Notes: generated by a model not told the origin, from the sequence alone. A DNA stretch of 64,000 nt from Streptosporangium pseudovulgare (GCF_014648055.1 NZ_BMQJ01000003.1:124001-188000), one strand, 5' to 3'. Positions 16,490-25,614 are shown, counted from the first letter of the stretch. Program-made: numbers and translations.

Positions 16490-19237
16490 GTGCTCCGCTT
16501 GAGACCCCTCGACTTCCTGGGCCGGATCAAGGTCAAGCTCGGGCTGGTGATCCTGCTGGCCGTGGTGGTGGCGTTCGTGGTCAACGAGGTCGGCATCAAC
16601 TCCGGCTACTCGCGCAACGTCCGCGTCGCGGTGGCCGCCGTGCTCGCCCTGGTCATCATGCAACTCCTCGCGCGGGGGATGACCAAGCCGCTGCGCGAGA
16701 TGGCCGCCGCCGCGCAGACCATCGCCAAGGGGCGGTACGGCCTGCGCGTCACCGCGACCTCCCGCGACGAGGTGGGCGAGCTGGCCCGCGCGTTCAACGC
16801 CATGGCGGCCGACCTGGGCGAGGTGGACCGGCAGCGGCGCGCGCTGGTGGCCGACGTCAGCCACGAGCTCCGCACGCCGATCACCGCGCTGCGCGCCGTG
16901 CTGGAGAACGTGGTGGACGGCGTCTCCGCGCCCGACCAGGCGACACTGGAGACGGCGCTGGCCCAGACCGAGCGGCTCGGCCGACTGGTCACCCAGCTCC
17001 TGGACCTGTCCCGGCTGGAGTCGGGGGCCCGGCTGATCGAGCTGGAGAACGTCGAGCTGCGGCCCCTGTGCGAGCAGGCGCTGCGCGAGGCCGTGCTGGC
17101 CAGGGACGGGGTCGCCGCCCGCTGCGAGGTGCCCGGGGGGCTGGGCGTGCGCGCCGACCCCGACCTGCTGGCCCAGGTGCTCGCCAACCTGCTGGACAAC
17201 GCCGTACGGCACAGCCCCGACGGCGGCGCCGTGGTGCTGGCGGCGGCGCCGCGGGACGGCGGGGTGCGGCTGCGCGTCACCGACGAGGGGCCCGGCATCC
17301 CGGAGGCCGAGCGGACCCGGGTCTTCGAGCGGTTCTCCCGCCTGGACGCCGGCCGCGCGGCCGACGACGGCGGCGCCGGGCTGGGGCTGGCCATCACCAA
17401 GGAGATCGTCGAGCTGCACGGTGGCTCCATCCGGGTGGAGGACGGCCCCGGCTGCCGCGTCGCGGTCGACCTGCCGCGGCGCGCCGCCGCGGGCGCCGCC
17501 CCGCCCACGGCGGCGCCCGTCCCGGTCCGGCCGCCGCCCGTCCCGGCCCCGTCCGGGAGCGGGCTCCCGGACCCGTCCGAACCGGAGATCCCGGGGCGGT
17601 CCCGGTGGGAGGTCCCGGCCCCCTCCGCGTGCGAGCGACGGGTGACGTTCACCGTTCCGGTCCGGCCGCCGCCCGGATCACCGGAGGCCGGCCCGGCGCC
17701 CACCCCGTCCGCGCCCGGGAAGGCGGTGAAGCCCTCCCCGGCCCCGCCGGGGACGACCGGGGAGTACGTGGCGCCGCCCGTGCTGCCCCGGCCCGAGCTG
17801 CCCCCCACCCCCCGGTGGGCGCCTCCGGCGTGCGCCGCCGTCGGGCTCCTCGCCGCGGTCGCGCTCCCGGGCAGCGCGATGAGCCTGGGGTTCGTCCTGG
17901 TCGCCGCGGCCATGGGGATGGTGGCGCTGCCCGCCGTACGGCGCCGCGTCACCCCCTGGTCGGCGGCGCTCGGCCTGATCGCCTACGGGCTGGTCGCGGT
18001 GGCGGCGTTCCGGGACGCCGACTGGCTCGCCGGGCCGCTCCTGCCGGCCGGGTTCCTGCTGGCCGCGCTCGCCCTGTCGGGGGCCGGGCGCGGCTGGGCG
18101 GGCGTGCTGCGGGGCGGGGCGTCGGTGGTGCTGGGGCTGCTGCCGGTGCCGTGGTTCCTGGCCGCGCCGGTGAGGCCGGCGAGGGGGCTGCCGCTGCGGC
18201 GGCGGATCGTGCCGGTGCTCGCCGGGATCGCGCTGAGCGCCGTGCTGGTGGCGGTGTTCGGCGCGCTGTTCGCCTCGGCCGACGCGGTCTTCGCCGAGGC
18301 CGTCGCCCGGGTCTTCAGCGTGCGGGACCTGCTGGGCGCGGGGGCGCTGCCGCTGCGGATCCTGTTGTTCGGCCTCTTCGCGGCGGTGACCGCCTCCGCC
18401 GTGCTGGCCGGCCTGCGGCCGGTGGCCGAGCCGGAGGGGCCGGGCACGCGCCTCACGGTGAGCCGGGGGGTGTGGGTGCTGCCGCTCGCCGCGCTCGACC
18501 TGCTGTTCGGCGTGTTCGTGGCGATGCAGCTCACGGTCCTGTTCGGCACCTCCAGGTGGCTGGTGTCGGCGACCGGCCTGACCTACGCCCAGTACGCCCG
18601 CTCGGGGTTCTTCCAGCTCGCCGTGGTCAGCGTGTTCGTGCTGGCGATCGTGGCGGTCGCCTCGGGGGCCCTCAGGCTGCGGGGCCGGGAGCGGTGGCTG
18701 ATGGCCGGGCTGCTCGGCCCGCTCTGCGCGCTGACCATGGTCGTCCTGGTCTCGGCCCTGCACCGGCTGGACCTGTACGTCGGCGCCTACGGCTTCACCC
18801 GGTTGCGGGCCTCGGTGGAGGCGGCGATCTGGTGGCTGGGCGCCGTCTTCGCGCTGGTGCTCGTGGCCGGAGCCGTGCGGCTCGTCCGGCGTCGCGCCGC
18901 CCGGTGGCTGCCCAGGACCATGGTCGCGATGACCGGGGCGGCGCTGCTGGCCTTCGCCGCGTGGAACCCGGACCTGCGGGTCGCCGAGACCCAGATCGCC
19001 GTCCGGGGCCCGGACCGGATCGACCACCGCTACCTGGGCGGCCTGGGGGCGGAGGCCGTACCGGTGCTGGACCGGCTGCCCGAGCCGGTCCGCAGCTGCG
19101 TGCTGCGGACCGTGGTCGAACGCAACGAGCTGGCCTCGCCGGACCCGTGGAACGGCTGGAACCTCGCCAGGGAGCGGGCCAGGGAGGTGCTGGCCCGCCA
19201 TCCGGTCAGGGCGTCCAGCGATTGCCGGACACCGTGA
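16490..19237 (+). CDS. Histidine kinase fused to DUF4173/DUF4153-type membrane domain
   Basis: A 915-residue fusion. Residues 1-110 hold two close membrane helices and a HAMP segment. The DHp domain carries His125 in DVSHELRTP, and the HATPase domain has LLDNAVRHS, DEGPGIP and GGAGLGLAITKEIVELHGG. After about 100 residues of Pro-rich linker the chain continues into roughly 11 hydrophobic helices (about 445-830) with the DUF4173 hallmark LTYAQYARSGFFQL and the ending ASPDPWNGWNLARERAREVL. In related genomes the DUF4173 protein is, to my knowledge, normally a separate gene beside the two-component genes; here one continuous frame joins them. A GTG start at 16490 is used, 9 bp after the regulator. 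The 3' end overlaps the convergent GH8 gene by 32 bp. Confidence 0.9.
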   Translation: MLRLRPLDFLGRIKVKLGLVILLAVVVAFVVNEVGINSGYSRNVRVAVAAVLALVIMQLLARGMTKPLREMAAAAQTIAKGRYGLRVTATSRDEVGELARAFNAMAADLGEVDRQRRALVADVSHELRTPITALRAVLENVVDGVSAPDQATLETALAQTERLGRLVTQLLDLSRLESGARLIELENVELRPLCEQALREAVLARDGVAARCEVPGGLGVRADPDLLAQVLANLLDNAVRHSPDGGAVVLAAAPRDGGVRLRVTDEGPGIPEAERTRVFERFSRLDAGRAADDGGAGLGLAITKEIVELHGGSIRVEDGPGCRVAVDLPRRAAAGAAPPTAAPVPVRPPPVPAPSGSGLPDPSEPEIPGRSRWEVPAPSACERRVTFTVPVRPPPGSPEAGPAPTPSAPGKAVKPSPAPPGTTGEYVAPPVLPRPELPPTPRWAPPACAAVGLLAAVALPGSAMSLGFVLVAAAMGMVALPAVRRRVTPWSAALGLIAYGLVAVAAFRDADWLAGPLLPAGFLLAALALSGAGRGWAGVLRGGASVVLGLLPVPWFLAAPVRPARGLPLRRRIVPVLAGIALSAVLVAVFGALFASADAVFAEAVARVFSVRDLLGAGALPLRILLFGLFAAVTASAVLAGLRPVAEPEGPGTRLTVSRGVWVLPLAALDLLFGVFVAMQLTVLFGTSRWLVSATGLTYAQYARSGFFQLAVVSVFVLAIVAVASGALRLRGRERWLMAGLLGPLCALTMVVLVSALHRLDLYVGAYGFTRLRASVEAAIWWLGAVFALVLVAGAVRLVRRRAARWLPRTMVAMTGAALLAFAAWNPDLRVAETQIAVRGPDRIDHRYLGGLGAEAVPVLDRLPEPVRSCVLRTVVERNELASPDPWNGWNLARERAREVLARHPVRASSDCRTP

Positions 19238-20621
19238 TCATCGCCTGGAGGGTGACGCTGGCGGAGAAGTAGTCCCGGCGGGTGAACGCGGCGGTGGCCA
19301 TCTCGTCCCACAGGGCGTCCAGCCACGCCTGGCCGCCGGGGTCGGCCATCGCCGCCACCGCGAACGGGGCGGAGAACGCGAGTTCGGTGTCGCCGGAGAG
19401 GCTGCGGCCGGCGAGGGTGCGGCCGGCGCCGATCCGGCCCGGGTCCCCGCCGGTCTCCTCCCTGATCCAGGCGCTCATCCGGCGGACCGCGGCGAGCGAC
19501 CGGGCGTCCCCGGAGGTCACCGCGTCGTCGCCGATCCGCCACGGGGTACGGCAGGCGTTCCACCAGTACGCGCCGTCGTGCGGGTCCTCCAGGACCTCCC
19601 GGGGCGCGGGCTTCGGGGCGGTGCGGGTGCCGACCACGAAGTCGGCCAGCAGCCCGGTGCCCGGGGCGTACCGCGCCTGCTGGGCGGCGATCAGGTCCTG
19701 GTGGGCGTCGGTCACGGCGTCCCAGAACGGGTCGCCGGTGGCGCGGCGGAAGGCCCGGAAGTGGCCGATCATCCAGTCGGAGGACCGGCTGACCCAGTAG
19801 TACTCGTCGCCGCGGTCGGTCCAGTCGCCCAGTTTGGTCAGCCTGGTGACCGGGTTGATCTCGCCCTTCCTGATCGCGCGGATCCGGTCGAGCGCCAGCC
19901 CGCGGTAGTCGAAGGCGCCCGAGCTCCCCCACTGCCGGTCGGCCAGGAGCAGGCCGTAGGCGACGTCGAGGTCGCCGTCGGTGGCGGAGTCGCCGCCGTT
20001 CACGCTCTTGCACGAGGCGTCCTGCTCGGCCGCGAGCAGGCCGGGGGTGATCGACGAGGGGTGGGCCAGCACGTACCGCAGGAGCCCGTCGAAGATCTTC
20101 TTCGCGTCCGGGTCCGCCCCGGCCATGGTGGCGGCGACGACCATGCCGTAGCCCTGGGCCTCGGCCACGTACGGGTGGTCGGCGTCGGGGGAGAGGATCT
20201 GGTACCGGTCGTGGCCGCAGTCCTGCCTGACGAAGGCGGCCTTCCACCGCCGGTAGTGCTCGACGACCTTCGCGTCGAGGGCGGCCTGGTCGCCGCTCGG
20301 GCGCAGCGTCCCGGCGGCGTAGCGGCCCGCGTGCCCGCCGAACGGCACGCGGGGCGCGTCCGGGGCCGCCGGGGCGGGGGTGCCGGTCGCCCCACCGGTC
20401 CCGGGGGTGCCGGTCGTCCCGCCGGTCCCGCTCGCCGCGGGGGTCCGGGCGGCGGCGGAGCCGGGGTCGGCGCCGCGGGCCGTACCGCCGTCCGCGGCGC
20501 AGCCCGCCACCGCGAGCGCCGCCGCGGCCAGTGCCGCCGCCACCGGGGCCGCGGCCCGGACCGGGACGCCGCGGGGACGGCGGGGACGGCGGGGACGTCG
20601 GAGGAGCTGCCTTGTGCGCAC
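19206..20621 (-). CDS. Glycoside hydrolase family 8 lipoprotein (endoglucanase/chitosanase type)
   Basis: About 471 residues. An Arg-rich n-region, a hydrophobic core and a lipobox (AALAVAGC) predict a membrane-anchored lipoprotein, followed by a Thr/Gly/Ala/Pro-rich spacer. The catalytic domain shows GH8 signatures: VAEAQGYGMVVAATM with the general-acid Glu, and ATDGDLDVAYGLLLAD with the catalytic-base region. The family hydrolyses beta-1,4 bonds in cellulose, chitosan, xylan or lichenan; the exact substrate cannot be read. The GTG at 20621 is preferred because GGAAGG lies about 11 bases upstream and it places the n-region directly before the lipoprotein signal; the frame is open to 20693. 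Its 3' end overlaps that of the histidine-kinase fusion. Confidence 0.88.
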   Translation of the reverse strand: MRTRQLLRRPRRPRRPRGVPVRAAAPVAAALAAAALAVAGCAADGGTARGADPGSAAARTPAASGTGGTTGTPGTGGATGTPAPAAPDAPRVPFGGHAGRYAAGTLRPSGDQAALDAKVVEHYRRWKAAFVRQDCGHDRYQILSPDADHPYVAEAQGYGMVVAATMAGADPDAKKIFDGLLRYVLAHPSSITPGLLAAEQDASCKSVNGGDSATDGDLDVAYGLLLADRQWGSSGAFDYRGLALDRIRAIRKGEINPVTRLTKLGDWTDRGDEYYWVSRSSDWMIGHFRAFRRATGDPFWDAVTDAHQDLIAAQQARYAPGTGLLADFVVGTRTAPKPAPREVLEDPHDGAYWWNACRTPWRIGDDAVTSGDARSLAAVRRMSAWIREETGGDPGRIGAGRTLAGRSLSGDTELAFSAPFAVAAMADPGGQAWLDALWDEMATAAFTRRDYFSASVTLQAMITVSGNRWTP

Positions 20622-20869
20622 GGGACGACGGCCTTCCTGCGGGGAGTTCCTGACCCGTGAAGGATGCCACCGCCCGCCGGTTCCGGACGCCACCGCCCGC
20701 CGGCTACGGACGCCACCGGCCGCCGGCTCCGGGCGTCACCGGCCCATCGGTGAGGGTCCCGCGCGGGCGGGGGAGCGCGGCCGTACCTCAGGCGGTGCGC
20801 GCCGCCGGAGCCGAGGGCCCGCGCGGGCGGGGGAGTGCGCCGGAGCGCGGCGGGTGGTTCAATCCGGGC
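20622..20869. repeat. Divergent promoter region with two direct repeats
   Basis: Between the GH8 and D-aminoacylase genes, a unit of about 27 bp containing GCCACCGCCCGCCGG recurs three times (about 20665-20740). An 18-base unit CCCGCGCGGGCGGGGGAG occurs at about 20758 and again at about 20818. The promoters of both divergent genes must lie here but no clear boxes are visible. Confidence 0.5.
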
Positions 20870-22393
20870 ATGATCTTCGATGTGCTGGTTCAGGGTGGCC
20901 GGGTGCTGGACGGCACGGGAGCCCCCGCCTTCCCCGCGGACGTCGGCGTCGTCGCGGACGAGATCGTCGCGGTGGGGAGGCTGGACGGTGCCGAGGCCGC
21001 CACGGTCGTCGACGCCTCCGGGCGGCACGTCATGCCCGGCCTGGTCGACTGCCACGTCCACGGCGACGCCCTGGCGGGCGACCCGGCGGTGCAGCTCGCC
21101 GCGCTCCGCCAGGGCGTGACCACGTTCGTCCTCGGCCAGGACGGCCTGTCCTTCGCCCCGGCCACCACCCCCGGGACCCTCGCCTACGTCACCCGCTACT
21201 TCGCGGCCGTCAACGGCGCCCACCCCTGGGCCGACGGGCCGCTGAGCGTCCGCGAGCTGCTGGACGGCCACGACAGGACGACCGCGCTCAACACCGCCTA
21301 CCTGCTGCCGCACGGCACGATCCGCTACGACGTGATGGGCCCCGCCGAACGGGCCGCCACCCGCGAGGAGCTGGCCGCGATGCTCGCCCGGGTCGAGCGC
21401 GGCCTGGAGGAGGGCGCGGCGGGGCTGTCCACCGGGCTGGAGTACGCTCCCGGCCGCTACGCTGACGCCGCGGAGATCGCCGCGCTGTGCGCGCCGCTGG
21501 GCGGCCTGCCGTACGTCACCCACATGCGCGCGTACGGCGAGCGGGGCGCGACCGGCATGGCCGAGGTGGCCGCCATCGCCCGCGCGTCCGGCGTGCCCGT
21601 CCACGTGTCGCACTACCACGGCCCGGCGTCCGTCCTGCTGCCGCCGCTCGACGCGGCCCTCGCCGAGGGGCTGGACGTCACCTTCGACAGCTACCCCTAC
21701 CTGCGCGGCAGCACGATCCTGGCGATGGTCGCGCTGCCCGCGCGGATCCCGGCCGCCGACACCGAGCGGGCGCTGGGGATCCTCGCGTCCGAGCCGGTCG
21801 AGTGGGACGAATCCCTCTGGCCGAGGATCACCCTCTCCTACGTGCCCGGGGCCGAGTGGGCCGAGGGGATGACGCTCCCGGAGGCCGCCGCGAAGGCCGG
21901 GACCGGCCCGGGGGAGTTCTGCCGCCGGATCCTCATCGACACCCGCCTTTCGGCCGGCTGCGTGACGGCCCGCCCGGACGACGGCCCCGAGGGGGAGGAG
22001 TCGGTCCGCGCGATCCTGCGCCACCCGGCCCACACGGGCGGCTCCGACGGCATCTACGTCGGCGGGCACCCCCATCCCCGGGGGTACGGGGCGTTCGCCC
22101 GCATGCTCGGCCACCACGTCCGCGAGACCGGTGACTGGAGCCTCCCGCAGGCCGTCGTCCACCTGGCCTCCCACCCGGCCCGCCGCTTCGGCCTGCCCCG
22201 CCGGGGCCTGGTCCGCCCCGGGCAGATCGCCGACCTCGCCGTCGTGGACGCCGCCGCCCTCCGCGACCTGGCCACCTACGAGTCCCCCCGCGTCCCGGCC
22301 GCCGGCGTGGACGACGTCCTCGTCTCCGGCGTGCCGGTCCTGGCCGCGGGACGGCTCACCGGCGCCACCCCCGGCCGGGCGCTGCGGCCGTGA
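20870..22393 (+). CDS. N-acyl-D-amino-acid deacylase (D-aminoacylase), amidohydrolase superfamily
   Basis: A 507-residue enzyme of the amidohydrolase family, predicted to release free D-amino acids from N-acyl-D-amino acids. It has the N-terminal beta-sandwich segment (FDVLVQGGRVLDGTGAP), the metal-binding HVMPGLVDCHVHGD (HxH-type), an EYAPGRYADAAEIAAL segment typical of D-aminoacylases, VHVSHYHGP and the C-terminal HPARRFGLPRRGLVRPGQIADLAVVD. The ATG at 20870 gives the usual family N-terminus; the frame is open further upstream through repeats and this is rejected. It is the first gene of a four-gene set with a PLP enzyme, RidA and an unknown protein, which together suggest catabolism of D-amino acids, possibly from cell-wall or D-peptide turnover. 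Confidence 0.87.
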   Translation: MIFDVLVQGGRVLDGTGAPAFPADVGVVADEIVAVGRLDGAEAATVVDASGRHVMPGLVDCHVHGDALAGDPAVQLAALRQGVTTFVLGQDGLSFAPATTPGTLAYVTRYFAAVNGAHPWADGPLSVRELLDGHDRTTALNTAYLLPHGTIRYDVMGPAERAATREELAAMLARVERGLEEGAAGLSTGLEYAPGRYADAAEIAALCAPLGGLPYVTHMRAYGERGATGMAEVAAIARASGVPVHVSHYHGPASVLLPPLDAALAEGLDVTFDSYPYLRGSTILAMVALPARIPAADTERALGILASEPVEWDESLWPRITLSYVPGAEWAEGMTLPEAAAKAGTGPGEFCRRILIDTRLSAGCVTARPDDGPEGEESVRAILRHPAHTGGSDGIYVGGHPHPRGYGAFARMLGHHVRETGDWSLPQAVVHLASHPARRFGLPRRGLVRPGQIADLAVVDAAALRDLATYESPRVPAAGVDDVLVSGVPVLAAGRLTGATPGRALRP

Positions 22394-22613
22394 GCGGCTC
22401 CGTCCCCCCGTGTCCCGGCGGACCCGGCTCCGCGCCTCCCCGGCGGTCCCGGCTCCGCCTCCCACGCGGCGTCCGTTTCCCCTGTGGCCCCCCGGACCGC
22501 GAGGATAGGGTCGGCGGGACCGGCGGCGGCCGGCGCCCGCGGGACCACCAGGACCCCCGCGACGTGGAGGCACCGTCCTCCGGGGCGGCGGGGAGACCGA
22601 AGGGAGCGGTGCG

Positions 22614-23735
22614 GTGACGGCGACGGTGAAGGGGATCGTGGATCCCGAGAAGGCGGTGGGGTCCTCGCTGTTCGGCGGGGCCTTCAGCTTCCCGGTCATG
22701 GTGGCGCGCCGCTCCGCGCTGGAGCACAACATCGCCACGCTCGCGGACTTCGCCGAGCGGCACGGCATGCTGCTCGCCCCGCACGCCAAGACGACCATGT
22801 CCCCCGAGCTGGTCCGCGCCCAGCTGGACGCGGGCGCGTGGGGGATGACGGCCGCCACCCCGAGCCAGGTCCTCATCCTGCGCGAGTTCGGGGTCTCCCG
22901 GATCGTCCTGGCCAACCAGTTCTTCGACCCCGCCGGGCTCGACGCCGTCGCCGCGTGGCTGGAGGAGGACCCCGAGGCCGAGTTCCTGTGCTTCGTGGAC
23001 TCGGTGGCGGGGGTGGAGACGCTGTCGGCGCACGCGGGTGCCAGGCCGTTCCGGGTGCTGGCCGAGCTGGGCGTCGCGGGCGCGCGGTGCGGCAGCCGTA
23101 CGCTGGGTGAGCTGCTGGAGGTCGCCGGGGCGGCGCAGGCGGCCGAGGGCGTGGAGCTCGCCGGGGTCGCCGGGTACGAAGGGGTGCTGGGCACGGCCGA
23201 GGAGGTGCGGGCCTACCTCGGACAGATGCTGGAGGCGCTCGCGCACCTGCGGGTGCGCGACCCGATCCTGTCGGTGGGCGGCAGTCAGTGGTTCGACGTG
23301 GTCGGCCGGGAGCTCGCCGCCTGCCAGGCCAGGATCGTGCTGCGCAGCGGCGCCTACGTCACCCACGACGACGGCCACTACCGTGAGCGCACGCCGTACA
23401 ACCGCATCGAGGGCGAGCTGCAGGCGGCGCTGGAGGTCTGGGCGCACGTGCTGAGCACCCCCGAGCCGGGGCTGGCCGTCGTCGGGCTCGGCAAGCGCGA
23501 CGCCCCCTTCGACGAGGGGCTCCCGGTGCCGCGCGGAGTCCTCACGGGCTCGGAGGTGATCAGGATGCACGACCAGCACGCGGTCGTACGGCTGGCGCCC
23601 GGATCGCAGGTCACGCCGGGCGAGCTGGTGCCGTTCGGCATCTCCCACCCGTGCACCGCCTTCGACAAGTGGCGGGTCATCCCGGTGGTGGACGACGACT
23701 ACCGTGTCGTCGATCTCGTCACCACCTTCTTCTGA
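22614..23735 (+). CDS. PLP-dependent D-serine dehydratase / D-threonine aldolase-like enzyme
   Basis: A 373-residue fold-type III (alanine racemase-like) PLP enzyme. The N-terminal barrel carries the PLP lysine Lys59 in LLAPHAKTTMSPEL. The C-terminal beta domain carries the HPCTAFDKW motif, whose His and Cys form the metal site of D-threonine aldolases and DSD1-type D-serine dehydratases. The product of D-serine dehydration would be 2-aminoacrylate, the substrate of the RidA protein encoded 151 bp downstream; this favours a dehydratase or deaminase over an aldolase (inference). The start is a GTG with GGAG about 10 bases upstream. Annotation pipelines commonly call such proteins amino acid deaminase. 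Confidence 0.85.
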   Translation: MTATVKGIVDPEKAVGSSLFGGAFSFPVMVARRSALEHNIATLADFAERHGMLLAPHAKTTMSPELVRAQLDAGAWGMTAATPSQVLILREFGVSRIVLANQFFDPAGLDAVAAWLEEDPEAEFLCFVDSVAGVETLSAHAGARPFRVLAELGVAGARCGSRTLGELLEVAGAAQAAEGVELAGVAGYEGVLGTAEEVRAYLGQMLEALAHLRVRDPILSVGGSQWFDVVGRELAACQARIVLRSGAYVTHDDGHYRERTPYNRIEGELQAALEVWAHVLSTPEPGLAVVGLGKRDAPFDEGLPVPRGVLTGSEVIRMHDQHAVVRLAPGSQVTPGELVPFGISHPCTAFDKWRVIPVVDDDYRVVDLVTTFF

Positions 23736-23886
23736 ATTCCGTATATTTCCCTCTGTTTAAGTTGTTTTCGATCGTCCGTTGCCCGCCGAGCCGGCGGCCG
23801 CGGACACGCGACCCGATCGGAGGCGCGGCGCCGTGCCGCGCGTCCTCCCGGCCCCGCGGGCCGGGTTTCCACGCTGGAGGTAGTTG

Positions 23887-24273
23887 ATGAGCGTCAAGCA
23901 GGAGCTGCGCACCGCCGAGGGTGCGGCGCCGGTCGGGGCGTACTCCCAGGGTCTCGTCGTCGGGGACTTCGTCTACACCTCCGGCATGGGGCCGCTGCAC
24001 CCCGAGACCGGCGAGGTCGTCGGGACCGACGTGGCCGAGCAGACCCACCAGGTCATGCGCAACCTCGGCGCGATCCTGGCCGCCCACGGCCTGGACTTCG
24101 ACGACGTGGTGAAGGCGACCGTCCACCTCCAGCACCTCAAGCGCGACTTCGCCGCCTACAACGAGGTCTACAAGTCCTACTTCACCCGGCCCTACCCGGT
24201 CCGCACCACCGTCGGGTCCGACCTCATGGACATCCTCGTCGAGATCGACTTCGTCGCCTACAAGGGGCGTTGA
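23887..24273 (+). CDS. RidA family enamine/imine deaminase
   Basis: A 128-residue RidA/YjgF/UK114 protein with the typical start (APVGAYSQGLVVGDFVYTSG), AEQTHQVMRNLGAILAAHG, VVKATVHL and the C-terminal catalytic-Arg region YPVRTTVGSDL. Members hydrolyse reactive enamines and imines such as 2-aminoacrylate to keto acids. The neighbouring PLP enzyme is a plausible source of that intermediate. The ATG at 23887 follows TGGAGG with six bases spacing. A short AT-rich stretch (23738-23775) upstream could carry its own promoter. Confidence 0.93.
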   Translation: MSVKQELRTAEGAAPVGAYSQGLVVGDFVYTSGMGPLHPETGEVVGTDVAEQTHQVMRNLGAILAAHGLDFDDVVKATVHLQHLKRDFAAYNEVYKSYFTRPYPVRTTVGSDLMDILVEIDFVAYKGR

Positions 24274-24323
24274 AGTCTGACCGGCTTCGACTCCGACTCC
24301 GGTTCCGGGTGAAGGGCGGCGGT

Positions 24324-25553
24324 TTGGACAGCTCGCTACACGTCCACGTCGAGGACGTGCGCGGGGAGGGCCGCGCGGCGGTCCTCGACCGGATCGCCGG
24401 GTACGGCATCGCGGGCGTGACCGTGGCGGCGGCCGGCGAGCGGTCCCGCGACATCACGCCCCACGGCCCGGCCCGGGTGACGCTCCGCGCGGACGGGGTC
24501 CACTTCACGCCGCCCGCGGACCTGTTCGCCGGGCTGCGCCTGACCCCGCCCGTCCAGGCCGGGGCCGCCGAGGAGCCGCTGGCCGCCCTGCGCGCGGACA
24601 CCGCCCGGCGCGGCCTGCGGCTGCACGGCTGGGCGGTCTTCCTGCGGAACGCCACGCTGGGCCTCGCCGCCCCCGACGTGACCGTGCGGAGCTGCTTCGG
24701 CGACCGGGGCGCGCCCGCCGACCTGTGTCCCTCCCACCCGGACGTCCGCTCCTACGCGGTGGCGCTGGGCCGGGCGGTGGCCAGGCAGGGGGTGGACAGC
24801 GTGGTCGCCGAGGCGCTGCACTTCGGCGCCTTCGACGGTCCCTGCGGCTTCGGCCGGGGGCACCGCCCCGGGCGCGGCCACGTCCCCCTGGGGCCGATGG
24901 ACGCGTTCCTGTTCGGCCTGTGCTTCTGCGACTTCTGCATGCGGCGCGCGACCGACCTGGGCGTCAACGCCGAGGCGGCGCGCGAGGAGTGCGCGCGGAT
25001 CGTGGGCGGCGTGCTCGGCGGCGACCCGCCGGCGCAGGGCGAGGTGACCCGGGCGGCGCTGACCGCCTACGCCGGCCCCGAGGCGGTCGCCTACGCCAGG
25101 GCCCGTTCGGAGGCGGTGACCTCGCTGGTCTCGGAGGTCTCCGCCGCCGTCTCCGCCGAGGGCTCCAGGCTCGTCTTCCTCGACGGGACCGGCGCGGTGA
25201 AGGGCCACGACGACGGCCTGCCCGCCCCGGGGCTCGCCGCGCACGACGCCTGGCAACTCGGCGTGGACCTGGTGGCGCTGGGCGACCTGGTGCCCTCGCT
25301 CGGCGCGTTCGGCTACGCCCGCGACGCCGTCCGGGTGGCCGACGACGTCGGCGCCTACCGCCGCTCGGCGGGCGAGGAGCGGGAGCTGCGGGTCGTGCTG
25401 CGGCCCGGCCCGCCCGACACCGACTCGGCCGACAGGCTCGCCGCCAAGGTCCGGGCGGCCCGGGCGGCCGGGGCGGACGCGGTCGACTTCCACGCCTACG
25501 GGCTGGTGCCGTACCCGATCCTGGACCGCGTCACGGCCGCGCTCGCGGGCTGA
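24324..25553 (+). CDS. Unknown TIM-barrel-like protein with CxCxxC motif
   Basis: About 409 residues. There is no signal peptide. Repeated beta-strand/helix units suggest a TIM-barrel (strands near GIAGVTVAAA, GLRLHGWAVFL, GVDSVVAEAL, SRLVFLDGTG, GADAVDFHAYG). Residues around 24920-24945 read LCFCDFCMRRA, a CxCxxC cluster similar to the Cys motif found in some glycosidase-like barrel proteins, where it may bind a metal. It follows RidA directly. The start is uncertain: a TTG overlapping the RidA stop (24270), a GTG (24309) and a TTG (24324) are in frame. I use 24324 because GAAGGG lies seven bases before it and the upstream codons read as Arg/Leu low complexity. Its link to D-amino-acid metabolism rests on position only. 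Confidence 0.65.
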   Translation: MDSSLHVHVEDVRGEGRAAVLDRIAGYGIAGVTVAAAGERSRDITPHGPARVTLRADGVHFTPPADLFAGLRLTPPVQAGAAEEPLAALRADTARRGLRLHGWAVFLRNATLGLAAPDVTVRSCFGDRGAPADLCPSHPDVRSYAVALGRAVARQGVDSVVAEALHFGAFDGPCGFGRGHRPGRGHVPLGPMDAFLFGLCFCDFCMRRATDLGVNAEAAREECARIVGGVLGGDPPAQGEVTRAALTAYAGPEAVAYARARSEAVTSLVSEVSAAVSAEGSRLVFLDGTGAVKGHDDGLPAPGLAAHDAWQLGVDLVALGDLVPSLGAFGYARDAVRVADDVGAYRRSAGEERELRVVLRPGPPDTDSADRLAAKVRAARAAGADAVDFHAYGLVPYPILDRVTAALAG

Positions 25554-25614
25554 CCCGCACCGTCCGCGTGGCCCGCTCCTCTCGGACGGACCGGGAGGCG
25601 GGCGGGCGCACCGG

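Noticed and set aside
15994-19272. Very long open frames overlapping real genes in other frames (for example here, and on the minus strand at 20000-23194, 29563-32202, 35851-38475, 42264-44987 and 52698-55559).
   Set aside because: They are products of high GC content (few stop codons), are made of Arg/Gly/Pro/Ala low complexity, match no family, and each overlaps a gene with clear domains and normal codon bias.
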